From assembly GCA_030065875.1 (NCBI GenBank), contig JASJCR010000077.1, positions 1 through 49,068 on the forward strand: a DNA stretch of 49,068 nucleotides. Reading direction: 5' to 3'. The translations under genes were made by a program, and so were the position numbers. A model generated the notes under the pieces. That model was not told the origin of the DNA. It searched no databases and worked only from the letters and a program-made list of their open reading frames with translations. This document shows positions 24,252 to 35,100 of this stretch, one piece after another; the first letter of the stretch is position 1, and every line of letters starts with the position of its first letter. The stretch is from Ardenticatenaceae bacterium. Its GTDB lineage: Bacteria; Chloroflexota; Anaerolineae; Promineifilales; Promineifilaceae.

Positions 24252-24731
24252 ATGAGTGAAAACGTCACATACGTCACCAAAGAGGGATTGGAAAAAATTA
24301 AAGAAGAGCTTGAATATCTCAAGAATGAAAGACGGGTTGAGATTTCCGAGAAACTGCGTCTGGCCATCGCTGAAGGGGATTTATCTGAAAATGCTGATTA
24401 CCACGACGCCAAAGAGCAGCAGGCATTTGTGGAAGGGCGAATTCGGGATTTAGAGGATTCCCTGCGCAACATTCAGGTGATTGAGGATAGGTCAAGCGGT
24501 GCAAAGGGGGTTGTGCGTGTGGGCAGCACCGTGACAATCGCTGAAGTGGGCTACGAAGATGAAGAAGAGGAGTATCGTATTGTTGGGGTTCATGAAGCGA
24601 ATCCGAGCAACGGTTTAATTTCCAACGAATCCCCAATCGGCCGGGCGCTCTTGGGCGCCAAACGGGGCAAGGTGGTTTCGGTTGAGACACCACGCGGTCA
24701 AACCCAATTTAAGCTTTTAAACATCAAATAA
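24252..24731 (+). CDS. greA: Transcription elongation factor GreA
   Basis: The ATG at 24252 (MSENVTYVTKEGLEKIKEELEYLKNERR) gives 159 residues, the normal GreA length; a longer in-frame reading from 24117 crosses the metZ terminator and is discarded. The N-terminal coiled coil carries the acidic tip LAIAEGDLSENADYHDAKEQQAFVEGRI that reaches the polymerase active site. The C-terminal FKBP-like domain has ISNESPIGRALLGAKRGKVVSV. It rescues backtracked RNA polymerase by stimulating transcript cleavage. It stands alone; its own promoter should lie in 24166-24250 but no convincing boxes were found. Confidence 0.97.
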   Translation: MSENVTYVTKEGLEKIKEELEYLKNERRVEISEKLRLAIAEGDLSENADYHDAKEQQAFVEGRIRDLEDSLRNIQVIEDRSSGAKGVVRVGSTVTIAEVGYEDEEEEYRIVGVHEANPSNGLISNESPIGRALLGAKRGKVVSVETPRGQTQFKLLNIK

Positions 24732-24832
24732 ATTACCAATCCCATCGAATTTGAGGCCATGATTGCCGAAAGTGAAGACAGGATGGAAGCCAACACGGTT
24801 GTTGTTTTTGATCGCTTACTGTTTGATGTGCG

Positions 24833-26899
24833 TTACGGATCCGACACCTTTTTCTCCAATTTAGGCGACAACGTTATTGATGACGAGGTGGTCATGAATG
24901 TATCGCTCGTTCTTTCCCCCAACGATAGTTGAATGTGATCTTCCCCGGCGGCCGTTAAAAGACGGGCAAATGGCGGCCGGGGGTCATAGACGCCCAGCTG
25001 CAGGGAAAATAGCTCGGCCGCTGTAGGAAGGGTGTGGACTTGAATAAGCCAATCCCCCTCCTGCCAGAAGCGAGCCGGGGCATCGAGTAGATCACTCTGG
25101 GCAATCACCTCACCCCGGTCATCAACCATGTGCAGGAAAAAGCGGCGCTCATCATTTGTTTCACCCGTCACCTGCCAGTAGGTGATAATTTGACAGCTGA
25201 CGGCCGCCGTTGAAAGACATTCACCAACCTGATCAAAACCCCAAAATAGCAGTTCACCGGCGAAGGCGGCCGTTTGGGCGGTTTGGGGCTGGGGCTGGAA
25301 CGGCTCGGACCAGCGATAAATTGCCAGATTGTCGTCAATCTGAGCATGAACCCCGTGGCGCGTCAAGGTTTCTTCGAGGGCCGCTTCAAATGGCAAAATT
25401 TTCGGCCGCAGCAGCACGCTATTCGCCGGTTTATCCCCTGGCAGGACGGCCGTGGTTACCGCTCCGACCCGGCCGGTAAAGCGCAGGGCCACATCATGAC
25501 GCCGCAGGGTTACCTGCATGGTCGGCTCATCCATTGTTTCGGGTGTCCAGCCCACGATGGTGGCGGCCGTAACAGCCGGCTGGTCATTGAGGTAAAAGGC
25601 CGCAGTGGTTAAATCCCGCTGCCAAACAAACTGGACCTCATCATTTTGCGGCCATACAACCCCTAGCTGCTGCACTGTACGGGCGGATGAGAACAGCAAA
25701 ATGGCGAATGTCAAGAGATATATCCCCAAATTTCGCGTAAAAACTGTGGATAACTGTGGAAAAACTGGGGATAAAGTGGATAAACTGTGGATAACTATGG
25801 CGGGAAATACGCCCAGCAGCGGCAGGAAGAGAATCATACGTATTGTGCTAGGGGCATCAATTGTAACCAGGGACGGCAGCGCGGCTGCGGCCGCCCAAAT
25901 TAACAGCAGTCCATAACGCGGATCGCGCCAGCGCCAGAGCGCGATACCCACACCTGCATAAAAGAATACGGCCGCTGGCCAGCCAAAAACGGCCGTCCCG
26001 GCCACATTCTGGCGCCATAGAGGATCTCCCGCAAAACCGAACATGCCCAAAATCGCCACGCCGTTTTCTACCACTGGGCCAAACTCCCCTGCCAGGAGCG
26101 CTCGCAGCGGCCCGTCAACTTCAGCAATACGTATTTCAGCCTCCGGAGCTGCCTGAATAAAAGCGACAAGCGGCCATGAGAGTAAGGCGTACATCATAAA
26201 AAAAACCGTTAACCCGCGCCATTTTTCTTTGATGTTGATTGTTTGGGCGTGAAAGAGCAGCAGATAGACGATCCAGCCTCCAAACAAAAAAGGGAGCGCC
26301 CTGCTGGCCATATAAGAATAGGAAGATAGACCGGCAAAGAAGGCGGCGAGTATGACAGAGGAAGAGGGACGAGAGACCAGAGACGAGAGACTAGAGACAG
26401 GAGACGAGAGACCAGAGGGAGGCGCTGGATCCGACGTCGGTTTGGGGAACAGGTAAACCCACAAAAAATAGAGCGATAAGGCGGCCGTAAAGGGGAGCAT
26501 AATCGCCCGCAGCGCCTGACGGCTGTAAAAGACCGGCCAGAAGTGCCCTGCGGCCACAGCCATGGCGATCAAAGCCATATTTCGGCCAAACACTCTTCTT
26601 ATTAAAGAGAAAGTGATGGCCACAACGCCCACGCCGAGGAATGCGGCCGCCAGCCGTAGGGCCAGAGCGTGATCCCCCAACAGCCATACCAAAGCGGTTT
26701 GCCAATAATGAAACCCTGCTTCATGGCCGTACGCTTCAGTAAAGTAGAGGGCGTGTTCACCGGCCAGAATGGAGCGGTCAATCAACCAGTTGGCCACTTC
26801 GTCATGGGAGAGGCCGGGCGGAGATTGATGATAAAGCCCGATAAAGCGCATGCCTGCGGCCCAGAGCAGGATCAGGTAGGGCAGCCACTTTTGACGCAT
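24833..26899 (-). CDS. GT39/ArnT-like polytopic membrane glycosyltransferase
   Basis: The 688-residue protein has an N-terminal region of about 10-12 membrane segments (residues about 5-420) and a soluble external part. The first loop reads SPPGLSHDEVANWL, where the acidic 'DE' after helix 1 is the catalytic-site hallmark of the PMT/GT39-type GT-C fold. It likely transfers a sugar from a polyprenyl-phosphate donor to an external acceptor. Two stretches are made of in-frame simple repeats: about residues 160-178 (SSPVSSLSSLVSRPSSS, from DNA at 26368-26417) and about 369-385 (LSTLSPVFPQLSTVF, DNA at 25745-25794). Both are in predicted loops. The GT2 gene at 44858 could provide the donor lipid-sugar, but it is far away. 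Confidence 0.78.
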   Translation of the reverse strand: MRQKWLPYLILLWAAGMRFIGLYHQSPPGLSHDEVANWLIDRSILAGEHALYFTEAYGHEAGFHYWQTALVWLLGDHALALRLAAAFLGVGVVAITFSLIRRVFGRNMALIAMAVAAGHFWPVFYSRQALRAIMLPFTAALSLYFLWVYLFPKPTSDPAPPSGLSSPVSSLSSLVSRPSSSVILAAFFAGLSSYSYMASRALPFLFGGWIVYLLLFHAQTINIKEKWRGLTVFFMMYALLSWPLVAFIQAAPEAEIRIAEVDGPLRALLAGEFGPVVENGVAILGMFGFAGDPLWRQNVAGTAVFGWPAAVFFYAGVGIALWRWRDPRYGLLLIWAAAAALPSLVTIDAPSTIRMILFLPLLGVFPAIVIHSLSTLSPVFPQLSTVFTRNLGIYLLTFAILLFSSARTVQQLGVVWPQNDEVQFVWQRDLTTAAFYLNDQPAVTAATIVGWTPETMDEPTMQVTLRRHDVALRFTGRVGAVTTAVLPGDKPANSVLLRPKILPFEAALEETLTRHGVHAQIDDNLAIYRWSEPFQPQPQTAQTAAFAGELLFWGFDQVGECLSTAAVSCQIITYWQVTGETNDERRFFLHMVDDRGEVIAQSDLLDAPARFWQEGDWLIQVHTLPTAAELFSLQLGVYDPRPPFARLLTAAGEDHIQLSLGERTSDTFMTTSSSITLSPKLEKKVSDP
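25745..25794. repeat. Five tandem DnaA-box-like nonamers inside the glycosyltransferase gene
   Basis: On the + strand the nonamers at 25745 (TGTGGATAA), 25755 (TGTGGAAAA), 25766 (TGGGGATAA), 25775 (AGTGGATAA) and 25786 (TGTGGATAA) are spaced 9-11 bp. The first and last are perfect DnaA boxes; the others have one mismatch. They encode LSTLSPVFPQLSTVF on the minus strand. Confidence 0.7.
26368..26417. repeat. GAGACGAGAGACCAGAG-type simple repeat inside the glycosyltransferase gene
   Basis: About 50 bp of purine-rich near-repeat (gacgagagaccaga / gacgagagactaga / gacaggagacgagagaccag) encodes a Ser-rich loop. Similar text occurs just before the MFS gene (48787-48815) and in mirror form at 46983-47036. 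Confidence 0.75.
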
Positions 26900-27054
26900 A
26901 AAAACGAATTATAGCGTGTTCAATCCGCTAAAAAGTAGGTTTTGAAGATTCATCTGTGAATTACTCATAAAGGAGCATCTTACAGGGGTAAGATTGAAGT
27001 CCTAATAGTACAAATTCACCCCCGAAATTTTGCAAAAGTAGGGATAATTACGTA

Positions 27055-27082
27055 TTTACACAGATTGGGTATCCCCGATAAT
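27055..27082 (+). promoter_or_regulatory. Possible promoter of the histidine kinase gene
   Basis: TTTACA (27055-27060) and GATAAT (27077-27082) are 16 bp apart, 68 bp before the start codon. Confidence 0.4.
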
Positions 27083-27150
27083 TAAGACATACGAGCAACC
27101 TCTGTTAAATGTATCGAACCATTACTTTTTGGGATCACGAGAGAAATTAA

Positions 27151-28962
27151 ATGAATTGGGATTTCCCACCATCGGCTATACCGCTTCATCTGGCAGGACT
27201 TGTCAGCTTGATCCTGGCCTTACTTTTTGCACGATATCGCGACAAGCCGATTATTTTTGTTTACTTCATCTTTACGATTTCCGTCGCTTTTTGGTCATTT
27301 GGGGAGTTTTTTCAGCGCGGAGCCCAAAGTGATTTTCAGAGGGTTTTAGCCACCTCAGTCAATTTTACAGTGATTCCCCTGGTGCCGGTGCTGCTTCTCA
27401 TTTTTGCTTTGCTGTACACCGGCCGTGAATCATTGGTCAATCGCATTTCTCTTGGTGCCCTGATTGGCTGGTCGATCTTTGTCACGCTGATGATGTGGAC
27501 AAACTCATGGCATGGGTTGATGTTTCGCGAAATTTCGATGAATGGGTTTGTTCGAGGTCCATTTTTTTTCGTCCATTCGGTCATAAGCTATCTTTTGATT
27601 TTTATCAGCATCGGGCTGATGGCTCAACGGTTCGTTCAATCCCCCCAACAACGTAAACAAACCGGCATTTTTCTCATAGGGGTTGCCATTCCGCTGGCCT
27701 TCAATTTAATTTTTGTTTTCCGTCTTGTTCCGGTTGAAGGAGACTGGACGCCATTTAGCTTTGTTTTAGGAATTGCGGTTATCGCCTTTGGTTTATATAT
27801 CAGCGGCCTAATGGATTTTTCATCGATTGCCCGCCAGGCGGTTGTCGACAGCCTTCAAGATATTTTAGTTATCACCGACGCCGATGATCACATTGTTTCC
27901 CTCAATGATGCCGCAAAGCGCACTTTCAATCTAAGTGATCGTTCTGCTGAAGGCATGCTAATTGAGGATTTGTTTGGTCCAGAGTGGACAAAAAATCTGA
28001 AATTGAAGGGTGAAGATAAAATTTTTGGTGAGTTGGCGGTTAAAACAGCCGGTAATTTTTCCGCCTATTTTGATGTGCAAGGTGCCAGGTTGCGCGATGA
28101 ACGCGATACTCAGCAGGGACATGTTTATATATTGCGGGATATTACCGAGCGCAAAGCGATGGAAGATTCACTGCGCATGGAGCGGCGGTTAGCCGAGCAA
28201 GCGGCCGACAAATATCGGGCAGCTCGGGATGAGGCGCTCGATATCAATCGGCAAAAATCGGAGTTGATGGCCCGCGTTAGTCACGAATTAAGAATGCCGC
28301 TGGGGTCGATCTTGAATATTTCTGAACTGTTTTCTTCCGGTCATCTCGGGCTTATTTCAGAGAAGCAGAAAGCCGCGGTTGAGCGAATTGTGGCCAGCGT
28401 GGAAGATTTGACCGGTTTTGTCAACGAGATTTTAGATGAAGCCCAGCTTAGCAGCGGCCAGATTAGAGTGAATATTTCTTCTTTTAATCCCATCCAAATG
28501 GTTGAGCACGTGACAACTCAACTGCAGCATACGGCCCGTCAGAAAGGGCTCACTTTAACGTTCGACGTTGCTTCTAACGTCCCTTACACGGTGTCCGGTG
28601 ATCAAATGCGCATGCAGCAGGTTTTGTCGAATCTGGTGAGCAACGCCATCAAATACACGGATGAAGGAAAAATCCACGTTCAACTTTTTGGTCATGAGGG
28701 TCAGCAGTGGGGCTTCTCGGTGTCTGACACCGGTATTGGCATTCCCACCAGCCAGCAGAAACTTATTTTTCAACCCTATCATCAAATTGAAACGACAAAA
28801 GACGGTGAGTTTGGCGGATTGGGTTTGGGTCTGGCTATTGTAAACCGCGTTGTTGAGCTTTTAGAGGGAGATATCCAGGTCACCAGTCAATTCGGTCAAG
28901 GCAGCACATTTCAAGTAGTATTTCCCGTACATATCGAGGTAAAAGAGACCGTTCCAGCCTGA
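27151..28962 (+). CDS. Membrane sensor histidine kinase: 7TM + PAS + HisKA + HATPase
   Basis: The 603-residue protein has seven or so membrane segments at about 10-225, of the 'histidine kinase N-terminal 7TM' type. A PAS domain (about 228-340: VVDSLQDILVITDADDHIVSLNDAAKRTF ... GHVYILRDITERKAME) follows. The dimerisation domain has the H-box VSHELRMP with His378 as the phosphorylated residue. The ATPase domain shows N-box QVLSNLVSNAIKYT, G1 VSDTGIGIP and G2 FGGLGLGLAIVNRVVEL. It autophosphorylates and passes phosphate to a response regulator, none of which is adjacent, so it is an orphan kinase here. The giant NTPase-TPR gene follows on the same strand but has its own promoter. Confidence 0.93.
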   Translation: MNWDFPPSAIPLHLAGLVSLILALLFARYRDKPIIFVYFIFTISVAFWSFGEFFQRGAQSDFQRVLATSVNFTVIPLVPVLLLIFALLYTGRESLVNRISLGALIGWSIFVTLMMWTNSWHGLMFREISMNGFVRGPFFFVHSVISYLLIFISIGLMAQRFVQSPQQRKQTGIFLIGVAIPLAFNLIFVFRLVPVEGDWTPFSFVLGIAVIAFGLYISGLMDFSSIARQAVVDSLQDILVITDADDHIVSLNDAAKRTFNLSDRSAEGMLIEDLFGPEWTKNLKLKGEDKIFGELAVKTAGNFSAYFDVQGARLRDERDTQQGHVYILRDITERKAMEDSLRMERRLAEQAADKYRAARDEALDINRQKSELMARVSHELRMPLGSILNISELFSSGHLGLISEKQKAAVERIVASVEDLTGFVNEILDEAQLSSGQIRVNISSFNPIQMVEHVTTQLQHTARQKGLTLTFDVASNVPYTVSGDQMRMQQVLSNLVSNAIKYTDEGKIHVQLFGHEGQQWGFSVSDTGIGIPTSQQKLIFQPYHQIETTKDGEFGGLGLGLAIVNRVVELLEGDIQVTSQFGQGSTFQVVFPVHIEVKETVPA

Positions 28963-29041
28963 TCAATATCCTCCCCATTCTTCCTCCTACACAATCCCCT
29001 TTCTTCTATAGAGTACTTTGGTCCTGATTGTTTCTGTTGAA

Positions 29042-29070
29042 TTGACACAAATCGGACCTTGTTGTTATCA
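29042..29070 (+). promoter_or_regulatory. Promoter of the giant NTPase-TPR gene
   Basis: TTGACA (29042-29047) and TTATCA (29065-29070) are exactly 17 bp apart. The predicted leader is about 115 nt. Confidence 0.55.
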
Positions 29071-29194
29071 TTAGCGGGCTTGTTCACGCAAATTTCACGT
29101 ACAGCAGTACTCTTTTATTCAGCAATGCGGCCATTCAACTTGATGGGATCGGTTTGGCAACCTGTGCACGGTGCCACAATCTTGACCAAGTCAG

Positions 29195-32100
29195 GTGAAC
29201 CGATCAATTAAACTTCACATGACCAGCGATATCAGTGTCAACAACCGCATCTTTTTAGGGCGGATCGAAGAGCAAAAGCGGTTTCGCTCCGCGCTTAATG
29301 ATGTGCTGGAGACAACACAGGATGATATTCCCACCGTTTGTCTGGTCCATGGTGAGGGGGGAATGGGGAAAACGATGCTGGCGCGCCGCTTCCAGGATAT
29401 CGCTATGCTGGAAAAGCCGTACGCCGGCCGTTTCCAAATTTTAACGATTGATTGGGAGGATGAGCGCAAAAAAATGCCCGACCTGCAGGTCGGCCGGGAG
29501 CATATTCAGCCAGAAGCGGCGTTTCGCGCGATACATGCGGCCGCCATCCGCAAGAAGTGGGGACGCCAATTTAACGTCTATCGCAAGTCAATCAGCTCAG
29601 CCATGGAGGCCGAGAAAAAGGTGGCCGAATTGATGACCACCACCGACATGACCGATGACCTGGCTATCTTGCGGCATGCCGGCGTGCAGGCGGTCGCCAA
29701 ACTGGTCCGCTGGCGGGTGCCGATCATCGGGGATATGGGTGAAGATCTCGTTGAACAGGTCACCGAGCCACTTTTTAATGTCGGGATCAAGGTCGCTCGC
29801 GAGCAGCTGCCCCAGCTGGCTTCCCGCATGCAGCTTTATTTAAAAGCACGCCTCAAACCCAATCACTTTGATTATTTTCTCAACCCCAACGAACAATTAG
29901 CCCACGCCCTGGCTCGCGGCCTGATTAACGTGGCCAAGCGCAAGCACCTCCTGATTTTTCTCGATTCTTATGAGATTGTCGATCGGGTCGATATCTGGAT
30001 GCGGTCGATTATGCGCGAGGCCGGGGTGCGCGTGACCTGGGTAATCAGCGGCCGCAATAACTTGCTCAACAGCCGTCAATTTGGGAATGAGTATTTTAAG
30101 GGATATGCCGACGATTGGCCCCGTCATCTGCTGGCGTTTAACATGTGGCCTCTGTCGGTGAGCGACATCGAACAATATTTTGAACTGCAGGAACGGCCGC
30201 TGCCCCTCAAAGAGATTGAAGCGTTGAGCCGGGTAACCAAAGGGCGGCCGCTGGCCATCCACGAGGCGGCCGACATGCTTGAATCAGGAGCCACCGTGGC
30301 CGACGTGATCGGCGATATGTCGTTCAGCATGGGGAGCGATCAAATTATCCACCGCATGACCGAGCGTTATTTGCAGCACGTGGTCACTGAAGCTGATTTA
30401 CAGGTCATGTACGCCCTGGCCTTGGCCGATGGGGATGTGGAAATTCTAAAGGCGATGATCAAGCCACCCGGTAACAAGAGAGGCCCCAATCTCGATAACC
30501 TGCTGCACCGGCTGGAGCGCGATTATTCGATGGTCAATGCTGACCGGGCCCGCCTGTTTGACGATCCGGCCGCTTTTGTGCGCGAGTACATGAAGGTTGA
30601 AATTCGCCGATCTAGCGACGCGGTGCAGGATTTGGTGAATAAGGCGATCCAGGTTTGTCAGCAGCGCCTGCGAAAAATTGAAACCGATTTTGATACCATT
30701 GAAGAACGATGTCTGGAAGACAATTGGGTCCAAACCGCCATTTCCCTGGCCGGTTATCACTTTTGGATTGATGAGCGGGAGGCGTGGCTGTGGCTTCTAC
30801 CGCGCTTTGTGGAGGGGCTGGCTTATAATCTCAACCTGTCGCGCAGCCTTTTGACCGTAATTGATGAATGGGAAGATCAGTTGAGCAGCGGCGGCAGGCA
30901 GATTTTTGAACAGCTGCGATTAATTCAGCAAAAATCGATATCAAACGACGAAGAGAAGCAGCTGCTGGATGTTTTGGCTCAAATGGAAGAGCGTGGCTGG
31001 CTCAACGGGGATGTGTATCCGGCCGGAAATGAAGAGCGCGAAGCGATCCTGGCGCTGCGCCGCGGCCGGCTGCTCGACCGGCTAGGCTCGTATGAACGAG
31101 CGCTGCAGCAGTTTGAGCAGGTTGAGAAGAAGATGCCCGAACCGGGTAAAATGCTCCACGAGCAGCTAACCGAAGCGATGGGTGCGTTGGCTCGTCGCCT
31201 GCTGTGGCAGGAAGGGGGACAAGCCCGCTACTCGGCCGTGTCCGAACTGATTTTTACCAAGCTCAGCAAATGGTTCCCCGATTGGCCGTGGATCTGGCAC
31301 GATTTGGGTTATACGCAGGAGCTGGGTCAAAAATTCGACGAGGCGATTAACGCGTATCAAACCGGGCTGGATGTCTTTGAACGCAACGAGGTGATTCACA
31401 CTCGACTTGGTCACGTTTACGCCACCATTGGCGAGCATGACAAGGCGTTTGAGGCGTTTCAGCGAGCCAATAAAATTCAGAGAAAGTATATTCCGGCCCT
31501 GTTGGGATTGGGCGACATGTACGCCTTGCAGGGAGACGGCAAAGCGGCCGTGCGCACCTACAAGCGCGGCGTCAGAGCGGATCCCGCCTCCTATTTACCC
31601 CATCTGAAGCTGGGTGATTTTTATCTTGGTGAAGAGAAGTGGGATCTGGCTCAAAAAGCGTATACTGAAGCCCAGGATTTAAGCCCGGACAGCAGTGCAC
31701 CTGACGTCGGTTTGGGCAACATTCATTATCGCCAGGGGCAGTTAGGGCGGGCGCTCCTGTTTTATCAGGAGGCGGTGGCCAAGGGTGACGGGTCTCCCGA
31801 GGTCTATTTGGGTTTGGGGCATATTTTCCGAGAGCAGCAGAAACCCCGTGAGGCGGTGGAGGCGCTGCAAAAAGCGCTGCGTCTGGATCCCACCTCGGTT
31901 GAGGCATTCTCGCAGATGGGGCAAATCTACAAAGAGCTCGGCCGTGGTCAAGAGGCCGTGCGTCTTTTTGAGCAAGCTTTGTCGCTCGACAGTGAATATA
32001 TTGAAGGGTATCAACTGCTGGCTGATACCCTGTACGAGCTCGGCCGTCATGAAGAGGCGATGGTTTACTTTGAAAAAGCGCAGTCGCTGGCCCCGGAAGA

Positions 32101-35100
32101 GGTTGAGCTTGAACATATGGGTCAGCTTTATGAGGAACTCCATCGCTTTGATGATGCCGTTGAAGCGTATCAGACCCTTGTGGAAAGCGAGCCGATTAAT
32201 CCCGAAGGATATTTAGGATTAGCGGAGGCTTACGCTTCACTCAGTCAGTGGGCTGAGGCTGAAAAAGCATATCAAGAGGCTTTAAATTTAGACGACCGTT
32301 TGATTGCCGCCCACTGTGGTTTGGGGCAAATCTATCTCAAACAAGAGCAGTTTCATCTGGCTGAAGAGGCGTTCGGACAGGCACTGGCCCTCGATCCGGC
32401 CGATTTTCAGGGTCAAATTGGAACCGGCTGGCTGGCGCTTGAACGGAGTCAGCTTGACGTGGCCCTGCATACCTTTAAAAGAGCCGCTGTTGAGTATCCT
32501 CAGGAAATTGATCCGCTGTTGGGATTGGGGAGGATTTTTACCCAGCAGAAGAAATACGAGCAGGCGGAGCGAACGTATCGTCATGCGATGGGGGTTGCCC
32601 CAAATCACGAAGCGGTTCACACCGGTATGGCCGTCGTAAAAAGCAAATTGGGATCAACCGGCCAGGCGATACGCAGCTATGAACGAGCGCTGGATTGTAA
32701 TCCCTATTACGTGCCGGCTCATATCGGATTGGGCGATCTCTATATTTCGCTTGATCGGCACGATGCCGCCTTGGAATCGTACCGGCGAGCGCTGGAAATT
32801 GATGGTGCGGCCGCCATTCCTTTTGTCAACATGGGGGAAATTCATGCCGCGCAAGAGGAGTGGAACGAGGCGATTAACGCCTACAAGAAAGCGGTAGACG
32901 ATCGGCAGCAGGCGTATCGAGCCAATCTTGGATTGGGTGAAGTTTACCGCCGGTTAGGGCGGCTGGATGAAGCCCTTCAGGCTTATGCGTTTGCCTCGGA
33001 ACGACGCCCCAATGCCGCGGCCCCGTTTATCGGTTTGGGACACGTTTATGCGGATATGAATCGGGTGGCCGATGCGAGACGGGTTTTTGAGCAGGCGCTG
33101 CAGCAGCCGGATGGCGGCAATCGTTTGGCCGAAGCATATGAAGGGCTCGGCCGGGTATATGCTCTACAGGGTCGATCAAATCAGGCGATCAACGCCTATC
33201 AGATGGCGGTGCAGTCGGCCCCCACCTTTGCTCCTTCTTATATCGGCTTGGCTGACGTTTACCTCAGCAGCGGAGAACTTGATCCGGCCGAAAAAGCGGC
33301 CCGACAGGCGATTTTGATCGGCAGCCACAATGCCCAGGCGTATACCACGTTGGGCCATATTGCCGCACAGCAAAACGCGTTTGACCAGGCGATCAATCAT
33401 TACGAACAGGCGGTTCAGCACAACGGCCACAACCCACTTCCTTACGGCGGATTAGGTGATGCGTATTTGGCTATGGGCCAACTGGAAAAGGCGCGAGCGG
33501 CCTATGAGCAGGGGTTGGCGGTCGATCCCAGTGCCCCAGGGTTCCCTTACGCCAATTTGGGACGGGTGTATCACGAACTGGGAGAAGACGAAAAAGCCCT
33601 GGGGGCGTTTGAAATGGCCACGGCATTTGGCGAAGACGATGTCGATATGTATCTGGTACAGGCCGATCTTTACGTCCAGCGAGATAGCGATGAAGCCGCG
33701 CGCTACAGCTATGAACGAGCGCTGTCGCTTGATCCGGCCAACCGCACCGCCCACCGCGGTTTAGGAAAAATATTTCTCAAGCAGCGGCAGCTGTCTGAAG
33801 CGGTTACCGCCTTCAAAAAAGCACTGCAGTTTGGCGATCAGACACCCGGCTTGTTTACCGAGATGGGAGATGCCTATCGCCTCAAGCAAGAGATTGATAA
33901 AGCTGAAAGGTGTTACACCCACGCCCGCAACCTCAATCCGATGAGCAGCCGAGCGGTGATGGGTTTGGGGCTGCTGCAGGCCACGCGTAATCGACTTAGC
34001 GAGGCGGTTGGACTGCTTAGAGAAGCGCTTGATCTCAATAAAGGATTGGAAGAAGCTCGGGTTTATCTGGGGCAGCTGCTCAACAGCGCCGGTCAAGAGG
34101 GGGAAGCAAGGGCCACATTTGAGGCGATTCTGGCTGAAGATCCGGAGAATCCGCTGGCCTATATCGGTCTGGGCGAGATTTTCTTGACTCAGGAAAATCA
34201 TTCACAAAGTCGTCAAATGTTTATTGAGGCGCTGGCTCGTGATCCTCAAAATCCGGCCGCGCTTTTCGGGATCAGCCAGGTGTACATCGCTCAGGAAAAA
34301 TGGCCCGAGGCTGAAAACACCCTTGAAAAAGCGATTCAGGCGGCGCCAAAGAACGGCGATGCCCATCGATATTTGGGGCAGGTGAGGATGGAACTGGTTG
34401 ATTTAGCCGGAGCTATCGAGGCCTATAAGAGCGCCCTTGACCTCAACCCACAGGATGGGGAAAGCTGGATCGGTTTGGGGCAGGCGCGCCTCAAAAGCGG
34501 CCAATTTGTCCGCGCCCAGGATCATTACAATCGCGCCTTAAGTCATCTGCCGGATAACGTGACAGCCCTGAACGGTCTGGGACAAGCGTACAACAGCATG
34601 GGGCAATTCCATGAAGCGTATGACGTTTACCAGCGCCTGATTGAATTAGATCCGGAGACCCCCGATTATCCGATCGCTCTGGGAGATGCCGCCCGGCAGC
34701 TCGGCCGTTATGCCCAAGCGGAAACCGCTTATCAGCAAGCGCTAATTCTCGAACCGGATCAGGTTATCGCCCAGCTGGGTTTGGCCGCGGTTCAAACCGC
34801 GCAGGGGCAATTTGATGCGGCGCTGGCTCGACTCGATCAGGTCGCGGCCGCTCATGCCGATTTACCGGCGCTGTACAGCGGTCGAGCGGATGTGTATTTG
34901 CAGCAGAATAAACTCGATCAGGCGCGCGCCGCCTATGAAAAAGCGTTGGAGTTGGATCCCAACCACGTCAATTCTTTGGTCGGCATGGGTCATCTGCACG
35001 TGCAGGAAGCCAATTTTGCGGAAGCGGAAGCGATTTATGCGTCCGCCGCCAAGCAGGGGTATACCAATCGAGAACTGCTGACCGGTATGGGGCAAATTTA

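Noticed and set aside
24762..24932. Possible 56-codon + strand gene after greA (starts MIAESEDRMEAN)
   Set aside because: Most of it is antisense to the 3' end of the glycosyltransferase gene and no family is recognised; left uncalled.
25745..25794. Chromosomal origin (oriC) from the DnaA-box cluster
   Set aside because: It is inside a coding frame, with no AT-rich unwinding region and no dnaA/dnaN/rpmH nearby.
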